Part shown: positions 36,743-49,600 of the stretch, piece by piece
Position numbering within the stretch: position 1 is the stretch's first letter
How the letters are laid out: each line of letters starts with the position of its first letter
Assembly (NCBI GenBank): GCA_017979445.1
Contig: CM030711.1
Coordinates: forward strand, 11,129,221-11,193,220
From: Akebia trifoliata
Taxonomy: Eukaryota > Streptophyta > Magnoliopsida > Ranunculales > Lardizabalaceae
Reading direction: 5' to 3'
Length of the DNA: 64,000 bases
Notes under the pieces: model-generated
The model's input: the letters and a program-made list of their open reading frames with translations, nothing else
Database searches by the model: none
Told to the model about the DNA's origin: nothing
Program-made: the position numbers and the translations under genes

Positions 36743-39634
36743 ATGGCAATCACACACGCCGATCTTACTCCTGGTCATCGGTGCTCCAACCTCGGTAGCA
36801 AAACTGGTGTCTTTCTCACGGTCTTATCCATACTATTTGGCCTTTGTTGCTTTGTCTTATGCCTCATTGCCGAAACAACAAGATCCATGGTATGTCAACG
36901 GTAATATTATTGTTCTGCTCTTCCAATGAGTACTTGAACCTACGTGTACACATGCCCATGAACATGTGCACGTGTCTTTTTTTTTTTTTTTCCTTCTCTA
37001 GGCAAGCTATATTATTGGTCAGTAATTAGTAGATGAAGGCGGGTTTTAAACCCAAGTAAAGGTATCAACACTCATAGAATTTAACCAACTTAAGAAACCT
37101 ATTTATATAATTTTGCATAATTTAGATAAGAATCATAATGGGTAATGGTTAATGTAGGCGACATGGGTGCTTACGACAATGGAGGACGGAGGGGAGAGAT
37201 ACGAATGCATATATAGCAGTAGCGGTGTGGTACCCTTACTGTGTGGTGCAGGTGCACTTGTGAGTCTAGCAATCGCCATGGTTATCGAACACGTGTACAT
37301 GTTGGTTGCTGTTAGCGAAGCAACATCACCAGCATTAATCTCATGGAATCCAGAGGATTCACGCTCTGCGAAGGCTGTAACATGGCGAGTTGGCTTTTTC
37401 TTTGTTACAACTTGGTATGAATTCTTTGTTTTCTTTTTCATTTTGCACTCTTTCTCATATAATGCATTTCCCCAATTTGGTAATTTTTTTTCCAAAAAGG
37501 GTATTTGTTCTACTTGCATTTTTAGGATTTTTTTTTGCTATTTCATAAACATTATAAATATATATTTATTTGAATTTCCTAAAAAGTATATAAAAGTGAA
37601 TTTACAAAAATAAAAGAACAAGAACTACCTTTTTGAACAAAATAATCCAATACCGAAAGAGTATAGACGTTATATAATACATTTTAAAAATAGGGTTAGT
37701 CTCAATGTCTTTGTCGCCCTTTTTGGTAAGGCATCCTAAATTTTAACAATGCACATGCATGAAGAAATAATTTTTTAAAATACTGTCATTTGCCTATTAA
37801 TCGGTCATTTATTCTTTTTAATATCTTCCAAATATTTTTAATCTTTTATCATCACAACTTGTCTCATTAGGACCAATCTTTATATTTGGAGTTAGAAATA
37901 TTTTTTTATTGTCTTTTGATGCACTAGTAATCAAATTAATTGGATAGCCTTTAATTCTTAGCCAGGTCCATCAAAAACATTTTTCAAAATCAAAAAATTG
38001 TTTAGCAAGCACTAGGCCTTAGAATCTAAAATTGGGTTGGAAGCCGAACTTTCCTCAGACCAACTATGGATTTTAGGATTTTAAGTAGAGTCGTGATAAT
38101 CTGACGCCCATCACAAAATCACAGATCATTTGCCTCGGGATATAGATAGCCAGAGGTAAATGACCTACGGTTCTGTGATGGGGGCGTAGGGTAGGGTCAG
38201 AAAATCATTATTCTTTTAAGTAATAATCAAGAAATAGTTAGGAATTTAAGTAACACTAATAAACAAATACACCCTAAATGGTTCTATGAATTTTAAATTA
38301 ACTAAATTAAATGACCAAATTTGTATATTAGATTTTTCGATAAGATTTGGTTTCTTTTTAGTTTAGAAGATTTGATTTTGCCAGCTTTGCAAGGAAGGGA
38401 TTTGATTTTTCAGATTTAGTTTACCATTTCCTTAAAGAAACTTAAAATATTCCGACCATATAAGGGTGGGTCGGCCAACGAGGCAGGGCAAAATTGCCAT
38501 CCCTAATTCCCATTCTAGTACACCTAGATCGTGCAAAATGTGTAATTTTTTTTTTTTTTGATACGGGAATTATGAACTTGTAGTCCCGACTAGGAGAAGT
38601 GAGGAAACTAACCTCTTAGAACCCTAAATCTTGCCCAAATCCCCCGGGTACATAAATCCATGTGAATGGCCAACGGAGGGCTTAAACTCAAGACCCAAAA
38701 TATGTAAAAGTTAATAAAAGCCCGATAATGAAATTACTATCATACCATTTGTTTTTCTTTTTTACTGATATTGTCGCTCTGTTAAAAAACTAACGATCGC
38801 GTAATTTTTCTATTAAGTATGTTACTTTGTACAAAGATAAACGATTTGGTAGTTCTAAAAATTAGTGGCATCATAACTTTTATAAAATAAATTAGTGACG
38901 ATATCGTGATCTGATAAATGGTGAGATTGTGGATTCTATTGATTTGTTCCTTTGTATAAAAATCAACAATCTCGTAGATTCCAAAAATCAACGATATCGA
39001 GGCTTTCCAAAATTGTGGAAAGGGGTGTAAAACTAATTTCATTATTGATTATTTATTTATTTATTTAACATTTACTCGTTTTGCATGATTTGGGATTAAA
39101 ATGAATAGTGTACTAGAATAAGAATTACTCCATATTCAACGCGTGAATTAGTAATTTACCCATTACATCATTTACATTGATTATATAAATGAAAATTTTA
39201 TTTTGTCTCGCAAATTGAATTTGATCTTTTTTTCTATTTCTTGGAATTGTAGGATTTGTTTCGCGGTTGGGGAGGTACTTTTGGTGATCGGGATCGGTGT
39301 TGAATTGGGTCATCTAAGAAAGTGGTCAAGACCAAGACCGAGTTGTCTCATCGCTCGACAAGGCCTATTTTTGGCTGCTGGAGTGTTTGGATTGACCACA
39401 GTTTTCCTTGCTTCTGGCTTATACTTGTCTGCATTACGAGCCCAAAGGCTATGCCAAGGGGAGGAAAATGTGCGCCGTGAGGTATTGGAGGTCTCCATCC
39501 TCTATGAATCTCCGCCAAGATCTCCTCCACATCGTATCATTGAGAATTCTCGAACGAGGCCAGAACACGATGATCAACCTCAACGTAGGGATCCACCTTC
39601 TCTTAATAAATCCATGAGTTCACTTGTAGTATGA
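36743..39634 (+). CDS. DUF1218 four-helix membrane protein (3 exons, 261 aa)
   Basis: Plant DUF1218 proteins are small four-helix membrane proteins; characterised members (MWL1/2, VCC/DEAL proteins) affect secondary-wall lignin and vascular or leaf symmetry. Exons 36743-36889, 37158-37414, 39253-39634; GT-AG, phases close, 786 nt. Start at MAITHADLTPGHRCSN. Predicted helices lie at about residues 21-45 (GVFLTVLSILFGLCCFVLCL), 73-99, 124-152 (spanning the exon 2/3 junction) and 165-190. Two cysteines outside membranes (ECIYSSSG, RPSCLIARQG) are in the usual positions. The roughly 70-residue C-terminal tail is polar and Pro/Arg-rich. Intron 2 is 1.8 kb and holds a MITE and a SINE-like copy. Intact. 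Specific role not known. Confidence 0.9.
36982..37100 (-). mobile_element. tRNA-derived SINE-like copy in DUF1218 intron 1
   Basis: On the minus strand it begins AAGTTGGTTAAATTCTATGA, resembling a tRNA A box, then GGGTTTAAAACCCGC about 30 bases on, resembling a B box (GGTTCGAAACC). It ends in a poly(A) stretch (poly-T at 36978-36993 on the plus strand). About 115 bp. The promoter-box reading is by eye. Confidence 0.5.
38088..38213. mobile_element. Mutator-type MITE, GAGTCGTGATAATCTGAC family, with perfect 9-bp duplication
   Basis: Begins GAGTCGTGATAATCTGAC and ends GTCAGAAAATCATTATTC, imperfect terminal inverted repeats. Flanked by identical TTTTAAGTA at 38079-38087 and 38214-38222. The two interior halves are complementary (CACAGATCATTTGCCTC and GAGGTAAATGACCTACGG). 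126 bp, in DUF1218 intron 2. Confidence 0.85.
38547..38715 (-). mobile_element. SINE-like copy in DUF1218 intron 2
   Basis: The plus strand starts with a run of T (38547-38560), so the minus strand ends in poly(A). Near its 5' end on the minus strand GGTCTTGAGTTTAAGCCC resembles a pol III B box as seen in plant SINEs. The body is moderately GC-rich relative to surroundings. No clear A box; may be 5'-truncated. Confidence 0.45.
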
Positions 39635-39639
39635 TCTAC

Positions 39640-39936
39640 CACCCGAAGTCAATACCCCGTTATTAAATTGGTGATATTAGGTTTACCCCCTTCATCGTAA
39701 GTAAATGTTTGTGTGTTTTTATTTTATGATTTCACGGTGAAATTAAATTTTTTTTTTTCAATTACTTATAATTACTAAAGTAGAATTTGAAAAAAAAATT
39801 CAAAATTCAAAATTTCACTTCTAAATCATCAAGAAAAGCAACCTTGACTATGGTCAAGAGAGCTAAACCTAATCTTGCATTGTGCTAGAGGGTAAACATA
39901 ATATATCAAATTTAACAGGGGTGTTTCTAAAATATC
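39640..39936. mobile_element. second copy of the 61.7-kb Mutator-type MITE, abutting the DUF1218 stop codon
   Basis: From about 39644 the sequence (GTGATATTAGGTTTACCCCC at left; GAGGGTAAACATAATATATC and GTGTTTCTAAAATATC at right) matches both arms of the element at 61735-62080, including the AACCTTGACTATGGTCAAG-like core. It begins within about 10 bp of the stop codon, so it probably forms the 3' UTR. The left end is decayed and no flanking duplication was seen. Confidence 0.65.
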
Positions 39937-40282
39937 TTTTTTTCTTTTCTTTTTTATGATTAGAAAATGAAAATTAGATAAAACAAAACCACATTTCTAG
40001 ATTGTAACTTTGGTTGGTTTTTGTAAATAGATATTTATTGATTTATAAGAAGGCTAATTGGATGGGAAGTTATTGTTAATTAACATTTAAATATTAACTT
40101 TCAAGTTTGATTAAGAGGGTCATTGTTAAATGTCTTCCATAAAGTTACTATGGGAAAACCTAGGGTCAGCATCCTTTGACTCGAGAAAAATGACCCATGA
40201 GAAAAACACATGATCCCATTTGATGAGTCATTCTTCATAAGTCAATGGATCCTAACCCTTGAAATATGTAAATCAATGTGCT

Positions 40283-40333
<51 letters not shown>

Positions 40334-42136
40334 TATATATATTTTTGAGGTATTCGGATCTCTTAGAGCACTTGATTAATATTCAGGCATGCATAGTCCT
40401 CTTCCCCCATTCCCACACACACCCCGACTGTGACTAGGGCTACAACTACAGCTTGGGTGGGAAAAAATCTGAACAAGATGAGTTCAGCTCGACTTTGGAT
40501 TAGGTTTGGGTACAATTAGCTTGGGTTTGAACTTAAGATTTGATAAATAAATAAATAAAACAAATTGACTAAATCAAATCGGGCTAGGTTCCCAAACTTG
40601 ACATGGTTATAATTTAAAATTATTTTAAAATATCTTTGTTTCTTTCTCGTTCACATTTCAAATTTGATTAATCCTCATCATCTTTTTTATTTTATTTTTT
40701 AATTTCATTTAGGTGAACTTTGAAATATATATATATTATCTTTATACAAGTCATGATCACTCTATATTACTTAGTATTAATGAAGAATAAGCCAACCCGA
40801 TAAGACCGACTTAGGTTGATTATTTGATGTCCGAGGTCGGGTTGGGCATGCATATGAGTTGGTGTTTGTCAAGTGTGGGTTGGGCACGGCTTCATCTCTA
40901 ACTGACTCAACCCACACGAGTTGCAGTCATAAGTGTGCCTGAATGGGTGATTCAAACTCAAGACCTCCTCTTCTTACAGTCTGGGCATTCTCATCAACTT
41001 TTGAGGTTCTCACGGCACAAATTTGTTCTTTGGATAAAAAGTAAGTCAGACTGATAAATTGGAAAATTTCCCAAATAATTATGAAAGTTTTTAAAGATGC
41101 CAAAAGTGCCACATGAGAGGACAAAAGCTGCCACTTACGATAGATAAATCTTTCTCAAAGTATCAACACTATGTGATAGTTCTACCAATACTTCTAACAC
41201 TTATGAATAAACAAAAATGTTTGTGATTATTTAAAAAAATTTCTTATATTTTTTATGAATTATAATAAATAAATATTCAACCCTTACTAAGAGTCCTTGG
41301 GTTCATATTGTGGCATCAAAAAACATGATCGATGCTTTAGAGTTGTAGTGGTCAAAATTTTATCAACTTTTAAGAATAAATTAAAAAAATAAAAAAATAA
41401 AAAAATTCACCATTGAGTTTTAATTTTAGGAGTTCGTGGAAATTCTCTAATTGTCCATTTTCAAAATCTTGCACAAAAGGGGGGAGAGATTTACTAAAAA
41501 AAGGTTTGATATTTTAACTGGTTATTAAAAAAATTACTAATTTTTTAGAAATTACAAGTCAATTTAACACACTGACTTCGAGCGTTGTTTTCTCTAAATC
41601 GTTGGACTGTTTGACGTTTTGCTTTCCTACGGCTTTTATTGACGATAGAAGTTTTTCGCATTAAAAAAAAAAATACTTCCCTTACCAATTTTGTAAGATT
41701 TTAAATCTTACTAAGAGTCCTTGAACTTACATGAATTATCAAATTGACAATCCAATTCCACATCCCTCTAGATTTCATTGGAAAACTCAGACAAAAAAAT
41801 AATATTTTTATAATCTTAATCCAAGGTTTTGAAAATGATTTACTACAGAGCTTCCAAAATTTAAATTTAAAATTTAAAGTTAAAAGATGATCTTTTATAT
41901 ATTTTTATTTTTTAAAGTTGATAGAATTTTGTTCTCTACATTCATTTGGCATCATATCATGTTTTTGGATGTCACAAGGTGAACTCAACTACCCTCGGAA
42001 AGATTTGAAACCTTACCAAGTTTGTAAGGTTAGCCTTATTCTTTATAGTAATTAAAATAAATAAAAAAACATAACTCGTTGGACAGTGAAAAATGCTGGC
42101 CTGTTTATAGTGTTAAATGGTTTTCAGTAATTTCTC
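39937..42136. other. intergenic, with a CA microsatellite
   Basis: No gene. A (CA)n tract occupies 40284-40329. On the minus strand near 40940-41010, GAGGTCTTGAGTTTGAATCA resembles the B box of a SINE, but the rest is unclear. Short frames here are chance. Confidence 0.45.
40284..40329. repeat. (CA)n microsatellite
   Basis: About 22 uninterrupted CA units followed by a short TA run. Confidence 0.95.
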
Positions 42137-43392
42137 ATTAATAAGTATTTTTAATAATTAATTAAAAAATCAAGGACATTTATAAAAAAAATTCCATAAG
42201 TTTATGATAATGGTAAAAAAGGGCCATTTTTTTTAATACTAAAAACCATTTCATTTGTTACAATAACTCATATTTTTTTGACAAAAATGCCCTTCACTTC
42301 ATCTTCTTCATTCAATCTTCTGTAAATTACAACTTTCTCCCTTATCTTGTTCAAATTTTTCGATGGAGAGAACTCTCCATTTTCACTTCAAAATCCACCA
42401 AATAACTATTGGAATCATAAAAATTGGACCTGATTGTGAGAAATAATCAACATCTTGTTGATCTTGGTGAATCTCATATTCCATTCATGATCTATTTGAC
42501 ATTTTCATCAAGTGTTATACCTCTCTCCTCTCTTTTTTTCATTTAAAATCCTTTGTATAATTTTATTCTCATACTTATATAAAAGAAAAATGAAAAATGA
42601 TAGTTAAAATTTGATTGATTTTGTGAATTTTTAGAACATTAATCATAAATTTTTTACAGTGTCGAGGCTCAACATTAGAATATAATAGAAGTATCATCAA
42701 TGTTCAACATTACCTACCATTGAAACTTGATAATGACTAACAAAACATTTCTTCTATAATAAAATTTATTTGAATCTTTGAACCTTGATGATTGTATATT
42801 AAGTAGAAGTTCGACTACAATAGTATTGTAGAGGTTCTACAATAAATTTATAATAACATGTTAGACAAAACATTTATATCAACAAACCTCAACAATTATA
42901 CATTAAGTATAGGTTCGATGATAGTTCTGTCATATACTAATGTTGAAACTCAACACTGTAAACTTTTTATGATCTATGATCTAAAAAAATACAAAATTAT
43001 TCAAATTTTTGCTATCATTATTCATTTTTTATTTATATAATTATGAGAATAAAAGTATACAAAGTATTTAAAAGAAATGAACTAAAGAGAAGAGAGAGGG
43101 ATAACATTTGATGAAAATGCCCAATAGTTCCAATAGTGTTCGATGGGTTTTAGAGTAAGAGTGGTGATTTTTCTCACTAAAAAAAAAAAATCTGAAAATA
43201 GAGGAGTAAGAAAGTTATAATTTACAAAAGATTGAATGAAGAAGATGAAGTGAAGGACATTTTTGTCAAAAAAAACACGAGTTAATGTAGCAAACGAAAT
43301 GTTTTTGAGTATTAAAAAAAAATGGCACTTTTTTGCCATTGTCATAAATTTGTGGAATTTTTTGCTAAATGTCCAAAAATAAATTCCTTTTT
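42137..43392. mobile_element. long-inverted-repeat (Mutator-like, non-autonomous) element
   Basis: Nearly the whole 1.26 kb folds on itself, with arms of roughly 600 bp. Left landmarks GACATTTATAAAAAAAATTC, TTGACAAAAATGCCCTTCAC and TCATTCAATCTTCTGTAAAT recur as complements on the right (GTGAAGGACATTTTTGTCAA near 43250, AAATGTCCAAAAATAAATTC near 43368). Inner landmarks (CTCTCCTCTC..., ATAATTTTATTCTCATACTT) also pair. Flanks AGTAATTTCTC (42126-42136) and AGTAATTTTCTC (43393-43404) differ by one T, a target duplication of about 9-11 bp. No transposase. It lies about 260 bp upstream of the HGSNAT-like start codon. Confidence 0.75.
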
Positions 43393-43650
43393 AGTAATTT
43401 TCTCAAAAAACTAAAATTGATTTTTGTTTTTTAATCTAATTAGGCAAAACGACTGTACGCCTGGAGCTGGATTTTTAACCTGCTTACGTGGCGCAAACAC
43501 CAGATTCGGTGTTGGATACTTAACCTGCACACGGCCTACAGGATCTCCTCTCTCCTCTTGTCAGCTGCGGATTACAAAACCTCAAGTAGTTGTTACAGGT
43601 ACTTCTCCTTCATCGTTCTTCAAACCAGAGTTTGAGAAAATCGAATTAAA

Positions 43651-46600
43651 ATGTCTTCTTCAATGGTTATAGTTACAGAAGAACTCACTCCACTTTTACA
43701 GTCTCCTCTCTCTCCATCTCCACACAGATTCTCCAATGGAGAAGAAGAGATTATCCCTTCGTCTTCATCATCGTCAAACAAACCAAACGGATCGCAACCT
43801 AATTCTACCAATTCAAATCAACGCCTCGCCTCTCTTGATGTCTTTCGAGGTCTTACTGTTGCGGTAGGTGCCCTGATCTTTTCAATTTATCTGATTTTCA
43901 GTTTGATTGTAAAGTAGTTCTTTGTTCATGTTTAGTTTCTTGTAAATCCAAGTTATAATTAGTTGCTAATTGGGATGCCGGATGCCAATTCGATCTATTT
44001 CGAATGATTCTTTCGTTTTGTTTCTTTATTTTGTTTGTCCATTAAATTTGATTATAAAGTTGCCTAATAGCTTCATTATAGTTCAATTCGGGAAAAATCA
44101 CTATTTTTTACTGGAATTTGGTTTGAGTTGAACTTTTTTTAAAGTCGTTGATCTTAAGTTAATTGTAAGTAGTCTTTTGGCACACACACACACACACAAA
44201 AAAACTTGAATCATGAAGATTTATTGAAATTCCTTGTAAGAAATTACACAAAAAGTACTTGAATCATGAAGATTTTTTGAAGGTAAATCCCCCTTCACGT
44301 ACTAATTACTGAGTACTAATCTCTATTGCCTTGCAAAAAATGGGGAAACAAGGGGAAAAGAACCGTTGATTACCTATATAAAACAGAAACAAAAAAGAAA
44401 CTCAAATGAGAGAGCATGGGAGCGTCTTCAGGTCTTACTAACTCAACAATAGAATGGGTTTCAATATATGGGTAAGAGTCGGAGATGTCCCTCCACTTTA
44501 TTTGTTCATATAATGCTTCTCCAGCTGCTCCCTCACATGATAGGAGAGATAACATTTGGGTCTGCACTTCAGTTAGTATGCTGTATTCCTAATACAACTC
44601 TGCTTTCCAAAACACACCAAATGTCTAGTATTAAGTGTTTCACACATTTAAAAATAAGTTTGCTTTGTGTACATGTCTTGTTATCTCCCATCAAGTTTTC
44701 ACTAAACCCAGTTTTACAAACCCACGTTTATGAAGGACAATACGATTTTTAAATTCCAGTCTTTGATTTGCAATTGTTTTTCCTACCTGAATTAGATTTT
44801 ATTTGACAGTTGATGATTCTAGTTGATGATGCTGGAGGAGCTTTTCCATCCATAAATCACTCCCCATGGTTCGGTGTGACACTTGCAGACTTTGTGATGC
44901 CATTTTTCCTATTTGGTATCGGTGTTTCCATTGTCATTGTATTCAAGGTATTCTAGAATCTAGACTATTCTTTTTAGTATGGAATTATTTGTTTGTTATT
45001 TGGTTGTATTGATGATTTTGCTTTGGTTGCTCTTTCTTCTGGGATTTTTTGAATTTTATGCCTAAATTGCTTTAATGTTGGAAACTTCTTAGTATCAAAT
45101 GACATCAATGCTTGGTACTTGACTATCTTGGAAAATTTACAACCATTATCTCCACTTATTCCATGAATGGATTTTTTCTTCGGTTGCAAAACCTTTGCTT
45201 CCCCCACCCAACCCAAGAGATACTTTAAAAGTTCAATATTTTTTGAGCTTAGAGTAAGGATTTGTCTCACTACCAAAGGAATTCACAATGTGTTCTATCA
45301 TCTTATTTAGAGCTAATTTACAATATGAAGGCCCCAAGCTTGGAGTTGGAGGGCATGGGAAAATGTTCAGTTGGCTCCATATTTGAGTCTAAAATGTTCA
45401 AGGGCATTTTTAGTGAGCTTGTTTTATGAGTCAATGTTGCTCGCAATTTCTAGTTTCCCGACGAAGCAGGTGTGGGATTAGAAAGTTCCCTCAAAGGAGG
45501 CATTTTTCATTTGGTGTGCTTCCTTGAGGAAGAATTTGACCATGGACCAACTTATGTTAAGAGGTGTGCGAGGGCCAAATGTGTGTTTGCTTTGCATGAG
45601 GGACGAGGAAACTATTGGCCATGTGCTATTTCATTGGACCTTTGCGAGACAAATTTGGGGGTTCTTTCTGGAGAGGTTTGGTGTGGAAGGTTGCCTTCCT
45701 GTTTTCGTCTTGTCCCTGTTTCAATCTTGGTAGGAATGGGGATCTCAGTTCTTTGATACCATGATAGTTCTTTGGAGGGTTACTTTATTTGCTATCTACT
45801 GGGAGATTTGGAAGGAGCGAAACAAAAGATGCTTTGAAGGTAAAGTGTGGATGCTTCAAAGGTTTCTTTGTCAATCCTTTCGTATATCTTTCTTTGGTGT
45901 AAGGTGTTTATTGAGTTTAGGGGAGTGTTCTTCGAGGACTTTGTCGCTCGGTGGGATTGGATTTGTTCTATTGCTTTACCTTAGTTGTTTTGTATCTTTA
46001 GTTAGTCTTTTCGACCACTTATTCAATTAATTTCGTTACTGATTAAAGAAAAAAAAAGTTGTGAATAGTTGGATATTATTCTAACTACTAGAATTCCAGA
46101 GAAAAAAATGTGAATATTCATGAATCACGTATTTATAATTATGTTCAAGGAAATAACAACATATATATATCTCTCTGTATATATTTCCTATGGTAGTGTG
46201 TAGCTAACTGGATATAGAAGAATTGTCAAGTCTCTTAATGAGAGCTTGGTAGACATTTATATTAACTAAAGTGTGAATGAACATAATAAAAAACGAAGAA
46301 ATTACATTATTTCCAATACTCCCCCTCAAGCTGGGACAAATATATCAACTAAGCCTGGCTTGACAAGATGAGAGTTAGTGATAGAAGGACCAACAAACTT
46401 TGTAAGTATATTGGCAAATTGATCTGAAAAAGATACAAATACTGTTTGAAGGGCACCAAATCATACTCTCCCTGAGAAAGTGAATATCAACCTCTATATG
46501 CTTCATTCTTTCGTGAAGAATAAAATCAGAAGCAAGCATGATAGCAGATTGAAGGAATCAGAGGTAGGAAATCCCAACTCTGTCAGTAAAGATCAAAGTC

Positions 46601-49600
46601 AAATAAGTCACATGTGCCAAGGGCCATAGCACGATACTCAACTTCAACAGAAGAACGGGAAACCACACGCTGTTTCTTACTTTTTCACGAGATCAAGTTA
46701 CCACCATGGAAAGTACAAAAACCAGAGTTAGATCTCCTATCTATAATAGAACCAATATAACTAGCATCAGTAAAGCATGACAAATGAAGTTGAGCAGTGG
46801 ATGAGTAGAACGACCTAAGACGCGATTTCAAGTAGCGAAAAATACATTAAACGACTTCAAGATGAGAAGTGTGTGGAGTATGTATGAACTGATTGAACAC
46901 ACTAACTGCAAAAGTCAAATCTAATCTAGTGTTAGTCAGACGGCCTATGAGTCTCTAATAAGAAGAATAATCAAATAATAGATTACCAAATTTGGCATGA
47001 AGGCGATGATTCTAATCCATAGGAGAGGAAGTATAATGACAACCAAACATAGCAATGTCCTGAAGAAGATTCAATGTGAATTTGCGCTGAGATAGCGAAA
47101 TACCATGATGAGAGCGAGCCACTTCTATCCTCAAGAAGTACTTGAGGGGCTCAAGCCCTTAACCTCAAAAGCATGACCCAATATCATTTTTACCCTGTCA
47201 ATCCACTAAACATCATCTCTAGTCAGGATAATATCATCCATATAAACCAAAATAATAGCGCAATGACTATCCAATCCTCGATGAACAAAACATGTATGAT
47301 CTGAGTGGCATCTAGAAAACTCCATAGATAAAATGACCTTAGAAAAGTGCTGAAATCAGACTCACAAAGATTGCTTCAGGCCATACAGAGATTTGAGAAG
47401 GCGACATATCTGCCTAGAATACTCCCACTGAAGACAAAATCCACGAGGGGGTCTATATATATAAATTTAGTCAGATTACCATTTAGAAAGGTATTCTTCA
47501 AGTCGAGTTGGTGAAGAGATCATGAGTGGCATGCAGCTAAAGAGATAAGGAGGCGAACAATAGTAAGTTTAGCTATAGGAGCAAATTTAGCATCAAAATC
47601 TTTTCTTAGAGTCTGCGTAAATCCCTTAGCAACTAAGCGGGCCTTGTATTGATCAACAATGTCATCCGTGAGATACATGACATTGAAAACCCATTTACAA
47701 CCAACAGTCTGTTCCCAAAGGAAAGGGGAACAAACTCCCAAGTATGATTCTTCTGCAAAGCATTCATTTCAACAGTCATGGTTGCAGTCCACTGAGGATC
47801 TCGTAAAGTCTCTGAAGCAGACTGAGGAAATCGAATAGAGGCAATGACAACAAGATAGGCCTGATAAGAAGGAGAGAGTCCCTGATACGAAACAAACTAA
47901 GTAATAGGATGATTAGTAACACACCATCTTTTACCTTTACAAAGTGCAATAAGTAAGTAAGAGTTAGAAACAGAAGGGATAAGAGCAGGGTTAGGAAAGA
48001 ATATACCTGAGTCCAAGGAGGAAGTTGGCGAGGTTGGAGAGGGGCGAGGGCGATGAGAGTAAACTTGAAGCGTTGACGAAGATGGATAGAAGATCGGAAA
48101 AGGCAACACTATAGGAGAAGGAGTAGAAGAAGAGTCCTGCAAAGGAAAAGAGTCCTGCAAAGAAGATGCGGCATGAAAGTAGGGTATATTTTCAAAAAAA
48201 GTGACATCTATAGAAAATATGACACGATGAGAAACATGATCATAACATTGATATCCTTTTGACATAAATGAGTAGCCCAAGAAAACACACAGAATGACTG
48301 TCATTTAATTTCGTGTGATGAGGGGTGCGGTCCTGAACAAAGCAAGTACACTAGAAAACTCTTGGAGTAATTGAAAAAGGGGTGCTATCAAGGCGAAGAA
48401 CATGAAGAGTACCTGCCTTCCCTAAGGTGTGACTCAGAATACGGTTAAGAAGAAAAGTCGTAGTGAGGACCGCCATATTCCAATATAACTTAGGAATATA
48501 CATGCCTCGAAGAAGGCAACGGACAATGTTCATAAAGTAGCAGTTCTTGCGTTCTGCCATCCCGTTCTACTTAGTAGTGTAGGGACATGTCAACTGGTGG
48601 AACATATCATGCTCATAAAGATGAGAACGAATCCCATTAGATATATATTCACCTCCATTATCAGATTGAAAGACTTTTAACAATGATATTGTACTAGGTC
48701 TGAATCATTTTAAGAAAGTTAACAAAAATAGGAAGTACTTCAAACCGAGATTGCATCAAATAGACCCAAGTACAACGAGATTAGTTATCTATAAATGTAA
48801 CATAATATCGATAACCAGTAAAAGCAGTAACAAGGGAACGCCTCATACATTAAAATGAACTAAATCAAACATAGTATTAAATCGATGCATGCGAGGAATA
48901 TATAAAGTACGTGTGTTTTTGGAAAGCTCACACATAGAATATTGAAACTTATGTCCTAATGCAGAACGCAACTGATGATGAGAATTACTACAATTTTATT
49001 TCGTCAATGGTGAAATCTTCCCAGTCAAGGAAAATTGATGAGGACATCAAATCTTAAAGAATAGATTTTAGTTTTTATTTATATTTCTATTTTAGGACTT
49101 TATTTTCATGTTTTTTGGGCTGATTTTGATGTTTTATCGGCCCATGGTTTAAGTATGATATTTAGGGACAGTTTAGTAACTTTACTTGGTCTTTTATTTA
49201 AGTTTATTAGGGTTTGAAATTTAGGAGAGAGAAAGTCACGAAAATTAGATTTATTTATTTGGTATTTTAGTTTGACTAGGATTTTTAAATTTATTTTCTT
49301 TATATAGTTTGTATTAGGTTTTTATTAATGAATGAACAAAAAGAAAGCTTGAGCTTGATTTTCCCAACAATGGGTGTGGTGTGAGGCCATTTTGGAGTGA
49401 GTCCAATATCTTTTTCTTGTTCTAATCTTTTTTTATTTTATTTTTAATTTTTTTAATTTTCTTGATTTTCTTGAAATCTTGAATTCTTGAATCCATCAAG
49501 AATAATGTTCTTGATTTTCTTTTAATCCTTTGTTCTTGATTCTTGATTTTTGATATTCCTTTCTTGATTCTTGAAACCTACAAATCCCATTTTATTTTAC

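Noticed and set aside
37133..37519. 128-codon minus-strand frame
   Set aside because: Antisense shadow of DUF1218 exon 2.
39310..39617. several frames on both strands around DUF1218 exon 3
   Set aside because: They overlap the real exon in other frames and have no homology features.
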